Source: an uncultured bacterium
GTDB lineage: Bacteria; Bacillota; Clostridia; Oscillospirales; Acutalibacteraceae
Length of the DNA stretch: 64,000 nt
Direction: 5' to 3'
Assembly (NCBI GenBank): GCA_934875675.1
Contig: CAKXIK010000002.1
Coordinates: 49,534 to 113,533 of the forward strand
The first letter of the stretch is position 1. Every line of letters begins with the position of its first letter. Positions 49,644 through 56,957 of this stretch are shown in pieces. The position numbers were made by a program, and so were the translations under genes. The notes beneath the pieces were generated by a model. It was not told the DNA's origin, did no database searches, and saw only the letters and a list, made by a program, of their open reading frames with translations.

Positions 49644-51080
49644 TTAGTATGCTTTGCCCCAGTAGACCATTGTTTTTGCTTCTTTTCCGCAGCAAACGCA
49701 ATGTCCGTCCAAATGCTCCTGTGCAAACGGCATGCAGCGGGAAGAAAGACCGGCTTCTTCCTTAATCTTCTCCTCACAGGCAACGTCTCCGCACCACATG
49801 GCTTTGATAAATCCGGGCTTTTCGTCAGCAACCTGTTTCATCTCGTCGAACGACGTAACCGCATAGGTCATATTTTCGCGGCGTTCCAGTGCCTTTTGAT
49901 ACATTCCGTCGTGGACTGCCTTAAGCAACTCCGGAACTTTGGTTTCCAATTCGTCGAGTGAAACAAAAACCTTTTCCCGGTTGTCGCGGCGAACTAATAC
50001 ACACTGATTCTTTTCGATATCCTTAGGACCAATCTCCAACCGAAGCGGAACGCCCTTCATTTCGTACTGGGCAAACTTCCAGCCGGGGCTTTGCTCGCTT
50101 TCATCCGTTTTGGCGCGGCAGACCTTTTGCAGGCGGGCAAGCACCTCGCGGGATTTTTCCAGCACGCCTTCCTTATGCATTGCAACCGGAATCACCATCA
50201 CCTGAACCGGGGCAATTGCCGGCGGCAGAACCAGCCCGTTGTCATCGCCATGCGTCATAATAATGCCGCCGATGATCCGCGTGGACATTCCCCACGAGGT
50301 CTGGTGCGGAAAACTAAGCTTATTTTCGCGGTCGGTGAACTGGATACCGAACGCACGGGAAAAGCCGTCGCCAAAGTAATGGCTTGTACCGGACTGAAGC
50401 GCCTTGCCGTCATGCATCAATGCCTCGATGGTGTAGGTGGCTTCTGCTCCGGCAAATTTTTCTTTGTCCGTTTTGCGTCCGCGGATCACCGGAATTGCAA
50501 GCTGCTGTTCACAGAAATCGGCGTATACGTTAAGCATCCGCTCTGTTTCCGCACGCGCTTCATCGGCTGTTTCGTGCATGGTGTGACCTTCCTGCCAGTG
50601 AAATTCAACACTGCGCAGAAACGGGCGCGTTGTTTTTTCCCAGCGGACAACCGAGCACCACTGATTATACAGCTTGGGCAGATCGCGCCAGGAATGGATC
50701 ACGCGGGCGTAATGATCACAGAAAAGCGTTTCGGAAGTTGGACGCACGCAAAGTCGCTCCGTCAGTTTTTCTCCGCCGCCCATGGTAACCCACGCAACTT
50801 CGGGGGCAAAACCCTCCACATGATCTTTTTCCTTCTGCAGCAGGCTTTCCGGAATAAACATGGGCATCGAAACATTTTCGTGACCGAGCTCCTTGAAGCG
50901 CTTGTCAAGAATATCATGAATATTCTCCCAGATTGCATAACCATAAGGCTCAATCACCATACAGCCTCGTACACCGGAATAATCACACAGCTCTGCTTTT
51001 TTTACGATATCGGTGTACCACTGGGCAAAATCCTGATCCATTGGGGTAATGGCTTCCACCATTTTCTTTTGTTCTGCCAT
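49644..51080 (-). CDS. proS: Prolyl-tRNA synthetase (eukaryote/archaea-like type)
   Basis: Charges tRNA-Pro. At 478 residues, with no editing domain inserted between motifs 2 and 3 and with a C-terminal zinc-binding-type extension (MWCGDVACEEKIKEE ... HCVCCGKEAKTMVYWGKAY), this is the ProS-type-3 form found in archaea, eukaryotes and part of the Firmicutes. Motif 1 region YGYAIWENIHDILDKRFKELG, the Pro-binding RPTSET, motif 2 VRWE-KTTRPFLRS-EF and motif 3 GMSTRIIGGIIMTHGDD are present. ATG 51080 follows AAAGGAAAG; an earlier frame start overlaps that site. It lies downstream of the decarboxylase genes in the same direction, with 92 bases between. Confidence 0.95.
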   Translation of the reverse strand: MAEQKKMVEAITPMDQDFAQWYTDIVKKAELCDYSGVRGCMVIEPYGYAIWENIHDILDKRFKELGHENVSMPMFIPESLLQKEKDHVEGFAPEVAWVTMGGGEKLTERLCVRPTSETLFCDHYARVIHSWRDLPKLYNQWCSVVRWEKTTRPFLRSVEFHWQEGHTMHETADEARAETERMLNVYADFCEQQLAIPVIRGRKTDKEKFAGAEATYTIEALMHDGKALQSGTSHYFGDGFSRAFGIQFTDRENKLSFPHQTSWGMSTRIIGGIIMTHGDDNGLVLPPAIAPVQVMVIPVAMHKEGVLEKSREVLARLQKVCRAKTDESEQSPGWKFAQYEMKGVPLRLEIGPKDIEKNQCVLVRRDNREKVFVSLDELETKVPELLKAVHDGMYQKALERRENMTYAVTSFDEMKQVADEKPGFIKAMWCGDVACEEKIKEEAGLSSRCMPFAQEHLDGHCVCCGKEAKTMVYWGKAY

Positions 51081-51172
51081 TTTGGTTTTCTTTCCTTTCA
51101 CGGACAAGCATCATACGAATTCGTATAATCCCTCAAAGCTTGCGTTTTAAGAGCGTCCCATCCCTTTATTAT

Positions 51173-51376
51173 TCAGCCTTTTTTAGCTTCGTCTTTTTCT
51201 TTTTTTGCTTCCTTCGCCGTTGTCTTATTCAGAATGACGATGACGGCATAAATCAAAACCATCACAATAAAGATTCCAACCATTCCGTAAAGCATCAGCT
51301 TGAGCGCCAGCATTAGCGTTTCCTGATTCACGGTGCCAAGCGCACTTTGGAACAAATCCTTTGCAAATCGCAGCAT
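51173..51376 (-). CDS. Small OadG-like membrane subunit
   Basis: A 67-residue protein with one strong membrane helix (LMLYGMVGIFIVMVLIYAVIVIL, residues ~28-50) and a Lys/Glu-rich cytosolic tail (KTTAKEAKKEKDEAKKG). This is the pattern of the small gamma subunit (OadG) of Na+-translocating decarboxylases, which links the membrane beta subunit to the carboxyltransferase. Assignment is by pattern and its position 19 bases after the beta-subunit gene, not by strong motif. GGGAGGAACTG precedes ATG 51376. It lacks the longer Pro/Ala-rich region of classical OadG. Confidence 0.7.
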   Translation of the reverse strand: MLRFAKDLFQSALGTVNQETLMLALKLMLYGMVGIFIVMVLIYAVIVILNKTTAKEAKKEKDEAKKG

Positions 51377-51395
51377 TATTCAGTTCCTCCCTTTC

Positions 51396-52565
51396 TTAAG
51401 CACCGAGCAGCTTGAGCATATCCGGCACAAGAGCCAGAATGATGCCGCCCGCGATAACCGAGCCGATCTGACCGGCAACGTTGGCACCGACTGCATGCAT
51501 CAGCAGGTGATTCTGATTGTCTTCCTTGAGCGCCATTTTCTGAATCACACGTGCCGACATCGGGAATGCAGAAATACCGGCACCGCCAACCATCGGGTTG
51601 ATCTTTTTTCCCTTCGGCAGGAAAATATTCAGCAACTTTGCAAACAGAACGCCACCCATGGTGTCAATCACGAATGCAACCAGACCAAGTGCCATAATGA
51701 GCAGGGTCTCCCAGCGCACAAACTGATCTGCCTTCATGCTGGCAGCAATTGTGATGCCCAGGAAAATGGTAATCAGGTTTGCAAGCGGCCCCTGCGCGGT
51801 CTGAGAAAGGCTTTCCAGCTTGCCGCACTCGCGAATCAGATTACCGAACATCAAAAATCCGACAAGCGCAACCGAAGCCGGCGCAATCAGACCTGCAATC
51901 AGGGTAACGATGATCGGGAACAGAATGCGGGTGGTTCTGGAAACGGACTGGGGATTATACGGCATGCGAATCTGCCGTTCTTTTTTTGTGGTAACTGCCT
52001 TAATTGCCAAAGGCTGAATAATCGGCACCAGTGCCATATAGGAATACGCTGCGACTGCAATTGCGCCGATATAATTGCTCTTGAGCACCTGGGAAACCAG
52101 AATAGAGGTGGGGCCGTCTGCCGCGCCGATGATACCGATGGATGCCGCATCCTTAAGCGGGAATCCAAGCAGCACCGCCATTAGCACGGTGAAGAAAATT
52201 CCAAACTGCGCAGCACCGCCAAACAGCAGCATCCGCGGGTTGGAAAGCAGCGGTCCAAAGTCAATCATCGCGCCGATGCCGACAAACAGCAGCAGCGGAA
52301 AAGCTTCAGACGCCTTGATTCCGATATCGAACAGCCACTGCAGAATGCCTGCAGCCTGTTCTCCGCCGACCACCTGATCGATCACGCCGGAAAACGGAAT
52401 GTTGACCAGTATTGCGCCAAATCCCATCGGCAGCAGCAATGCCGGTTCAAAATCCTTCTTGATCGCAAGCCAGATCAGCAGCCCGCCGATCGCCCACATG
52501 AGGATCATTTTCCAGCCGTCGGCGCTGGTAAAAAGCGCTTTGATTCCGTCGAGCAAAAAATCCAA
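51396..52565 (-). CDS. Na+-translocating decarboxylase beta subunit (OadB/GcdB/MmdB family)
   Basis: The membrane subunit that couples decarboxylation of a biotin-bound carboxyl group to Na+ export. The 389 residues form about nine helices. Features are GFGAILVNIPFSG near residue 50, the loop FVGIGAMIDFGPLLSNPRMLL, IIGAADGPTSI with the conserved Asp, and GGAGISAFPMSARVIQKM in the C-terminal half. The start is TTG 52565, nine bases after AAGGAG. The carboxyltransferase (alpha) and biotin-carrier subunits are not in the window, so the acid decarboxylated cannot be told (oxaloacetate, methylmalonyl-CoA or glutaconyl-CoA). Confidence 0.92.
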   Translation of the reverse strand: MDFLLDGIKALFTSADGWKMILMWAIGGLLIWLAIKKDFEPALLLPMGFGAILVNIPFSGVIDQVVGGEQAAGILQWLFDIGIKASEAFPLLLFVGIGAMIDFGPLLSNPRMLLFGGAAQFGIFFTVLMAVLLGFPLKDAASIGIIGAADGPTSILVSQVLKSNYIGAIAVAAYSYMALVPIIQPLAIKAVTTKKERQIRMPYNPQSVSRTTRILFPIIVTLIAGLIAPASVALVGFLMFGNLIRECGKLESLSQTAQGPLANLITIFLGITIAASMKADQFVRWETLLIMALGLVAFVIDTMGGVLFAKLLNIFLPKGKKINPMVGGAGISAFPMSARVIQKMALKEDNQNHLLMHAVGANVAGQIGSVIAGGIILALVPDMLKLLGA

Positions 52566-52653
52566 TTTTGACAGCTCCTTATTTTTGTTGAATTTGAATT
52601 TATTCTACCACATTTTTGCGGTGAATGCAAAAAAAAACGGAAAATTGTGTATC

Positions 52654-52685
52654 GAAAAAAATCCGCGGTGCGGCGCACTGCGGAT
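52654..52685 (-). terminator. Terminator after acpP
   Basis: Reverse strand ATCCGCAGTGC-GCC-GCACCGCGGAT (11-bp stem with one mismatch) followed by TTTTTTCG, 45 bases after acpP. Confidence 0.85.
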
Positions 52686-52730
52686 CTAGTGAAACCGAAC
52701 CCGGTTCCCATTGGTTTTTGTGACTTGCTC

Positions 52731-52958
52731 TTACTGATTCCCCTCAATATAAGAAACAAGCTCGCCAACCGTTTTAATATTTTCGATTTCATCATCGGGC
52801 ACTTCAATTTCAAACTCATCTTCGATCGACATCAACAGATCGACAACGTCCAAAGAGTCTGCACCCAGATCATCTGCAATTTTGGTATCATAAGTGATAG
52901 TGTCTTCTTCCACGTCAAATTGCTCCGCGAGGATGGCTTTTACCTTTTCGAACACCAT
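52731..52958 (-). CDS. acpP: Acyl carrier protein
   Basis: A 75-residue acidic four-helix carrier that holds acyl chains on phosphopantetheine during fatty-acid synthesis. The modification site is Ser35 in DDLGADSLDVVDL, followed by the recognition helix with EDEFEIEVPDDE. Length is normal. GGAGGGAAGG precedes ATG 52958. Here it stands alone with its own promoter, a possible operator and a terminator, rather than inside a fab cluster. It could also serve a dedicated pathway, but the sequence is that of a housekeeping ACP. Confidence 0.95.
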   Translation of the reverse strand: MVFEKVKAILAEQFDVEEDTITYDTKIADDLGADSLDVVDLLMSIEDEFEIEVPDDEIENIKTVGELVSYIEGNQ

Positions 52959-53045
52959 GATTTCCTTCCCTCCTTACGTCAATTATCTTCCCGCCGGAAC
53001 AGAACAAGAATGGACAACAACAATGTCTTGTGCTACAATTCATTC

Positions 53046-53096
53046 TGTTAGTCGGAACTCTAACAAAATATTATTAGTATTTGCTGCCTTTGTCAA
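53046..53096 (-). promoter_or_regulatory. acpP promoter with dyad operator
   Basis: Reverse strand TTGACA (53091-53096), 17-base spacer, TAATAT (53068-53073). Just downstream the dyad TGTTAG-8-CTAACA (53046-53065) covers the expected start site. Position and TTAG/CTAA half-sites recall FapR-type lipid operators, but the match is partial. The rest of the 312-base gap to aroE is AT-rich with a T-rich stretch; no clear aroE promoter was resolved. Confidence 0.6.
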
Positions 53097-53270
53097 TACG
53101 CTTTTGAAAAAATTTTGCAGGTAAAAAAACTTTTTTTCTGTTTTACCGGTTAAAAAATTGCATTCCGGCGCTGCAAACTGCGGAAAATCAATTTTTTGAT
53201 TTTGACAAAACAGTATAGAGCCGCCGAATCTGTCAAAATTGTTCTGATTTTGCGAAAAGGGATGATGGAA

Positions 53271-54125
53271 ATGTCTTCTGTTCACTTTGCCGTGGTCGGC
53301 CACCCGATCGGGCACACCATGTCGCCGTTTATTCACCTCCGTCTGTTTGCGCTTGCCGGAATCCGCGCAGAATATTCTGTTTTTGATATTCCGCCGGAGA
53401 ACTTGCTCTATGAAGCAGAGCATTCTCTCGCTGCCCTGGACGGCTATAATCTGACGATTCCCCACAAATCCGTGATTATTCCCGCACTTGCCAAAATGAG
53501 CGAAAAGGCAACACTTTACGGCTCTGTAAACACGGTGCAGAATGGTGCCGAGCGCTGTGGCTGGACGACGGATCCCTATGGATTTTTGCATGCCCTCCGC
53601 GCAGAACAGATTCCGCTTGCCGGCAATATTGTCGTTCTGGGCAGCGGCGGGGTTGCGCGTGTTTTCGTATTTGAAGCGGCGCTGGCTGGTGCTGCGGTAA
53701 CAATTGCGGTGCGCGGGCAGAGCATTACACAGGCGCAGGAGCTTTGTGTCGCTGCAAAGGCAATCGCACCGGATGCAAGCATTTCTGTCTGCACGTTTGA
53801 GCAGCTTTCTGCCGGCAGCGGTACCATCGACCTGCTGGTCAACGCAACACCGGTTGGCATGTTCCCGAATGTGGATGCTTCTCCGGTGGATCACAGCGTC
53901 CTCTGCCGCACTGCCGCTGTTTTTGATGCGGTTTACAACCCCGCCGAAACAAGGCTGATGACCCTTGCGCGCACAAACGGCGCAAGGGTGCTGGGCGGAA
54001 TGTCCATGCTCGTGTATCAGGCAGTGGAATCTCATCGGATTTGGCACAGCGCGGAATATGCAAAGGAAGCCATCGACGAGCTGATTTGCGATGCCCTGCA
54101 GGAAATGCAGCGCAAATTCTCCTGA
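53271..54125 (+). CDS. aroE: Shikimate 5-dehydrogenase
   Basis: AroE reduces 3-dehydroshikimate to shikimate with NADPH. The 284 residues contain the shikimate-binding GHPIGHTMSPFIH, the catalytic Lys in LTIPHKS, GSVNTV, TDPYGF, the dinucleotide-binding VVLGSGGVARVF and NATPVGMFPN. GGMSMLVYQAVE near the end completes the substrate site. Several ATGs cluster at the start; I chose 53271 because AAGGG lies about nine bases upstream. It is followed 46 bases later by aroK, and then by a separate promoter for the rest of the aromatic genes. Confidence 0.95.
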   Translation: MSSVHFAVVGHPIGHTMSPFIHLRLFALAGIRAEYSVFDIPPENLLYEAEHSLAALDGYNLTIPHKSVIIPALAKMSEKATLYGSVNTVQNGAERCGWTTDPYGFLHALRAEQIPLAGNIVVLGSGGVARVFVFEAALAGAAVTIAVRGQSITQAQELCVAAKAIAPDASISVCTFEQLSAGSGTIDLLVNATPVGMFPNVDASPVDHSVLCRTAAVFDAVYNPAETRLMTLARTNGARVLGGMSMLVYQAVESHRIWHSAEYAKEAIDELICDALQEMQRKFS

Positions 54126-54171
54126 TTTCCGTCACTCTGTTTTCGGTCGTGCAGAAAGGAATGGTGATCAA

Positions 54172-54699
54172 ATGAACGATTCTGCAATTATTCTCTGCGG
54201 GTTCATGGGCTGCGGAAAATCCACGGTCGGCAAGGCTCTTGCGCAGCTGCTCGGCAGAGAATTTATTGACATGGATGCATTTATTGAGCAGCAGGCGGGC
54301 ATGAATATTGCGCATATTTTTGAATCACGCGGAGAAGCTGCCTTCCGCGCAATGGAACGCGAGGCCTGCCGCACGCTGGCGCAAAGAAAAAGCTGTGTTG
54401 TGGCAAGCGGCGGCGGCGCACTCACATTTGAAGAGAATGTGCAGGCGTTTCGCAACGCGGGCTGCCCGGTGGTGCTGCTGGATGTCCCGCTCCGTGTGAT
54501 TTTGCTGCGGCTGCAGCACGACACCACCCGTCCCCTTTTGCAGCGGCAGGACAAGGAGCAGGCCGCGCAGCAGCTTTATGATAAGCGGCTCCCTCTTTAT
54601 CGGGCCGCCGCTACCCTGACGGTTTCGGCAGCTCAGTTCCCGGTGCAAACCGCCGCGCAGATTGCCGCAGCATTGGGAATCACCAATTCATTGCATTAA
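54172..54699 (+). CDS. aroK: Shikimate kinase
   Basis: AroK phosphorylates shikimate with ATP. The 175-residue protein has the P-loop GFMGCGKSTVG at residues ~10-20, the shikimate-binding DMDAFIEQQAG (D-x-D) and ASGGGA near residue 80, and a lid region RPLLQRQD. Length and order are normal. GAAAGGA lies 11 bases before ATG 54172. It pairs with aroE in a short unit upstream of the regulated aroF operon. No terminator was recognised between aroK and the leader promoter at 54754, so some read-through is possible. Confidence 0.95.
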   Translation: MNDSAIILCGFMGCGKSTVGKALAQLLGREFIDMDAFIEQQAGMNIAHIFESRGEAAFRAMEREACRTLAQRKSCVVASGGGALTFEENVQAFRNAGCPVVLLDVPLRVILLRLQHDTTRPLLQRQDKEQAAQQLYDKRLPLYRAAATLTVSAAQFPVQTAAQIAAALGITNSLH

Positions 54700-54753
54700 C
54701 TTGATAAAATTTCCGGTCAATTTGCTTTTTTTGCACAAATTTATGTTTTTTTA

Positions 54754-54783
54754 TTGACAACTACCGTTTTGCGGGCTTATCAT
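54754..54783 (+). promoter_or_regulatory. Promoter of the aromatic leader-aroF operon
   Basis: Perfect TTGACA (54754-54759), an 18-base spacer and TATCAT (54778-54783), 31 bases upstream of the leader-peptide start codon. Confidence 0.75.
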
Positions 54784-54813
54784 ACAAGGGAAGAATTTTT
54801 CGGAGGTGAAACC

Positions 54814-54930
54814 ATGGCACGTCTTTCCGCACGATTTACATACTTTACATATCCCTGCTATTTTTATGGCTGGGATTATTCGTCGTGCACCCAAAACGCT
54901 ATGGTCGCATCACCGGATCAAATTTCCTGA
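54814..54930 (+). CDS. Aromatic-rich leader peptide of the aroF operon
   Basis: A 38-codon ORF starting at ATG 54814 behind CGGAGGTG at six bases and ending at TGA 54928. Residues 8-22 (FTYFTYPCYFYGWDY) contain three Phe, five Tyr and one Trp: nine aromatics in fifteen residues. It lies between a strong promoter and an intrinsic terminator, directly upstream of DAHP synthase and the genes for Phe and Tyr synthesis. This is the classical layout for ribosome-mediated attenuation: lack of charged Phe- or Tyr-tRNA would stall the ribosome and favour read-through. The control region (aromatic codons) starts about 130 bases before the terminator. The anti-terminator pairing was not fully resolved. 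Confidence 0.88.
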   Translation: MARLSARFTYFTYPCYFYGWDYSSCTQNAMVASPDQIS

Positions 54931-54969
54931 ATTCAGGCAGTTTCACAATGCTATCAGGATAATAGGATG

Positions 54970-55007
54970 ATGACGGAACCCATGGCCGGGGTTCCGTCAT
55001 TTTTTTA
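54970..55007 (+). terminator. Attenuator of the aroF operon
   Basis: A 12-bp perfect stem ATGACGGAACCC / GGGTTCCGTCAT with a 7-base loop and seven Ts, 40 bases after the leader stop and 35 bases before aroF. Competing pairings seen: TCCTGA (54925-54930, overlapping the stop codon) with TCAGGA (54954-54959), and ATTATTC (54875-54881) with GGATAAT (54957-54963). Confidence 0.9.
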
Positions 55008-55041
55008 TTATCGCGTCAAATTAGAAAGGATGCTTGCTGTT

Positions 55042-56064
55042 ATGATTATTGTATTAAAAACCGGCACCACCGCGGAACAGATTAAAAATTTTGAAGACAA
55101 GCTGCAAAATGAGCACAACGTAAAGGTTAACGTCTGGCAGGGCGTGGAATCCACCGTTCTCGGACTGATTGGCGACACCCACCAGATTGATATTGAAAGC
55201 ATCGGAGCCCAGCCGATTGTGGAAAGCGTTAAGCGTGTGCAGGAGCCTTATAAAAAAGCCAACCGCAAATTCCACCCCGACGACACGGTGATTACCCTGC
55301 CGGGCGGGCAGCAGATCGGCGGCGGAACGTTCCACATCATGGCAGGTCCCTGCTCAGTGGAATGTGAAGAGCAGATTATCGAGGTTGCTCAGCGCGTCAA
55401 GGCTGCCGGTGCAACGTTCCTGCGCGGCGGTGCGTTCAAGCCCCGCACCTCGCCCTATTCGTTCCAGGGGCTGCACGCACAGGGTCTGGAGCTGCTGCGT
55501 AAGGCGCGCGAAGCAACCGGTCTGCCCATCGTGACCGAAATCATGCGCGAATCTCACATTGGATTGTTTGAGGATGTGGATATTATCCAGGTTGGCGCAC
55601 GCAATATGCAGAATTTTGAGCTGCTCAAGGAGCTTGGCAAAACAAAGAAGCCGATTCTGCTCAAACGCGGGCTTTCCAGCACGATTGAAGAACTGCTGAT
55701 GAGCGCGGAATACATTATGGCAGGCGGCAACGATAACGTCATCCTCTGTGAACGCGGAATCCGCACGTTTGAAACGAGTATGCGAAACACACTTGACATT
55801 TCTGCGATTCCGATGCTGAAAAAGAAATCGCATCTGCCGGTGATTATCGACCCGAGCCACGCGGCGGGAATTCCGTGGATGGTGGAGCCGCTTGCGATGG
55901 CTGCTCTTGCCGCCGGTGCAGACGGACTGATGATTGAGGTGCACAACGACCCGAGCCATGCACTTTCCGATGGTGCGCAGTCGCTGACACCCGACCAATT
56001 TGACCATGTGGCGCATCATGTGTTCGCCGCCCGCAATGCCTTGAATCAACTGAAATACGAATAA
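55042..56064 (+). CDS. aroF: DAHP synthase, type I-beta with N-terminal regulatory domain
   Basis: Catalyses the first step of the shikimate pathway, condensing erythrose-4-phosphate and PEP. At 340 residues it has an N-terminal ferredoxin-like domain (~1-75, MIIVLKTGTTAEQI...) that in relatives such as the Thermotoga enzyme mediates Tyr/Phe feedback. A catalytic barrel follows, with MAGPCSVE, RGGAFKPRTSPYSFQG, VGARNMQNFELL, VILCERGIRTFE and IIDPSHAAG. ATG 55042 follows AGAAAGGA by nine bases or so; an earlier in-frame start would lie within the attenuator stem. It is the first structural gene after the leader peptide and attenuator. Confidence 0.96.
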   Translation: MIIVLKTGTTAEQIKNFEDKLQNEHNVKVNVWQGVESTVLGLIGDTHQIDIESIGAQPIVESVKRVQEPYKKANRKFHPDDTVITLPGGQQIGGGTFHIMAGPCSVECEEQIIEVAQRVKAAGATFLRGGAFKPRTSPYSFQGLHAQGLELLRKAREATGLPIVTEIMRESHIGLFEDVDIIQVGARNMQNFELLKELGKTKKPILLKRGLSSTIEELLMSAEYIMAGGNDNVILCERGIRTFETSMRNTLDISAIPMLKKKSHLPVIIDPSHAAGIPWMVEPLAMAALAAGADGLMIEVHNDPSHALSDGAQSLTPDQFDHVAHHVFAARNALNQLKYE

Positions 56065-56078
56065 AAGGAGGAGCCGCC

Positions 56079-56912
56079 GTGTTTGAAACTGTAGCAATTA
56101 TCGGGCTGGGATTAATTGGTGCTTCGATGGCAAAAACCATTCGCGCCCGCACGAATTGCCGTGTGCTTGGTGCTGACCGCGACCCCGAGGTGGTGCAAAA
56201 AGCGCTGCTCTGCCGGGCAATCGACGCAGAAGCGACCGATGAAGCACTGTCCGGCGCAGATTTGGTTTTTCTCTGCCTTTACCCCGCTGCGGCAGTGGAA
56301 TTTGCAGAAAAGCACGGCGACGCCCTCCGCGGTTCTGTTGTTTGTGACGTTTCCGGCATCAAGCGCTGGATTTGCGAGCGGATGCCTGGCGTTGCTAAAG
56401 CGAACGGCTTCACCTTTGTGGGCGTGCATCCGATGGCGGGCAGGGAACGCAGCGGCTTTGACGCTTCCGATTCGGCGTTGTTTCAGGGTGCGAGCTTTTT
56501 GATGGTTCCGTGCGGTGCACCGGAGGAAATCCAGCACCGGCTTACCGATTTTGCCGCACTCCTCGGCTTTGGGCGCACCGTTGTCACCACTCCCGAAGAG
56601 CACGACCGCATGATTGCGTTCACCTCTCAGCTGCCCCACGTTCTGGCTTGTGCCTATGTGCAAAGCCCGTGCTGCCCCAATCACAACGGCTTTTCTGCCG
56701 GAAGCTACCGCGATGTTTCCCGCGTGGCGCGGATTAACGAAACGCTCTGGACGGAGCTTTTTCTGGAAAACCGCGAGCCGCTTTGCCAGGAGCTTGACCT
56801 GCTGATTGAAAATATCAGCGCAATCCGGGATGCCGCAAAAAACGGTGATGCCGAAGCCCTTTGCAGCCGACTTCGCAAAAGCCGCGAAATTAAGGAAAAG
56901 CTGGGGGAATAA
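56079..56912 (+). CDS. tyrA: Prephenate dehydrogenase
   Basis: TyrA converts prephenate to 4-hydroxyphenylpyruvate on the way to tyrosine. The 277 residues begin with the NAD-binding IIGLGLIGASMAKT, have CDVSGIKRWI, GVHPMAGRERSGFD with the prephenate-site residues, and TSQLPHVLA. The length shows that it lacks the C-terminal ACT domain found in many Firmicutes TyrA proteins, so tyrosine feedback may act elsewhere. It starts at GTG 56079 after AAAGGAGGAG, 14 bases after aroF. Confidence 0.93.
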   Translation: MFETVAIIGLGLIGASMAKTIRARTNCRVLGADRDPEVVQKALLCRAIDAEATDEALSGADLVFLCLYPAAAVEFAEKHGDALRGSVVCDVSGIKRWICERMPGVAKANGFTFVGVHPMAGRERSGFDASDSALFQGASFLMVPCGAPEEIQHRLTDFAALLGFGRTVVTTPEEHDRMIAFTSQLPHVLACAYVQSPCCPNHNGFSAGSYRDVSRVARINETLWTELFLENREPLCQELDLLIENISAIRDAAKNGDAEALCSRLRKSREIKEKLGE

Positions 56913-56957
56913 GTTTTCTGCCCTGTGCCGCCCATTGCATCAAAGGAGGAATCTGCC

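Noticed and set aside
53040..54047. A 335-codon reverse frame opposite aroE
   Set aside because: Shadow of aroE; it also runs across the acpP promoter.
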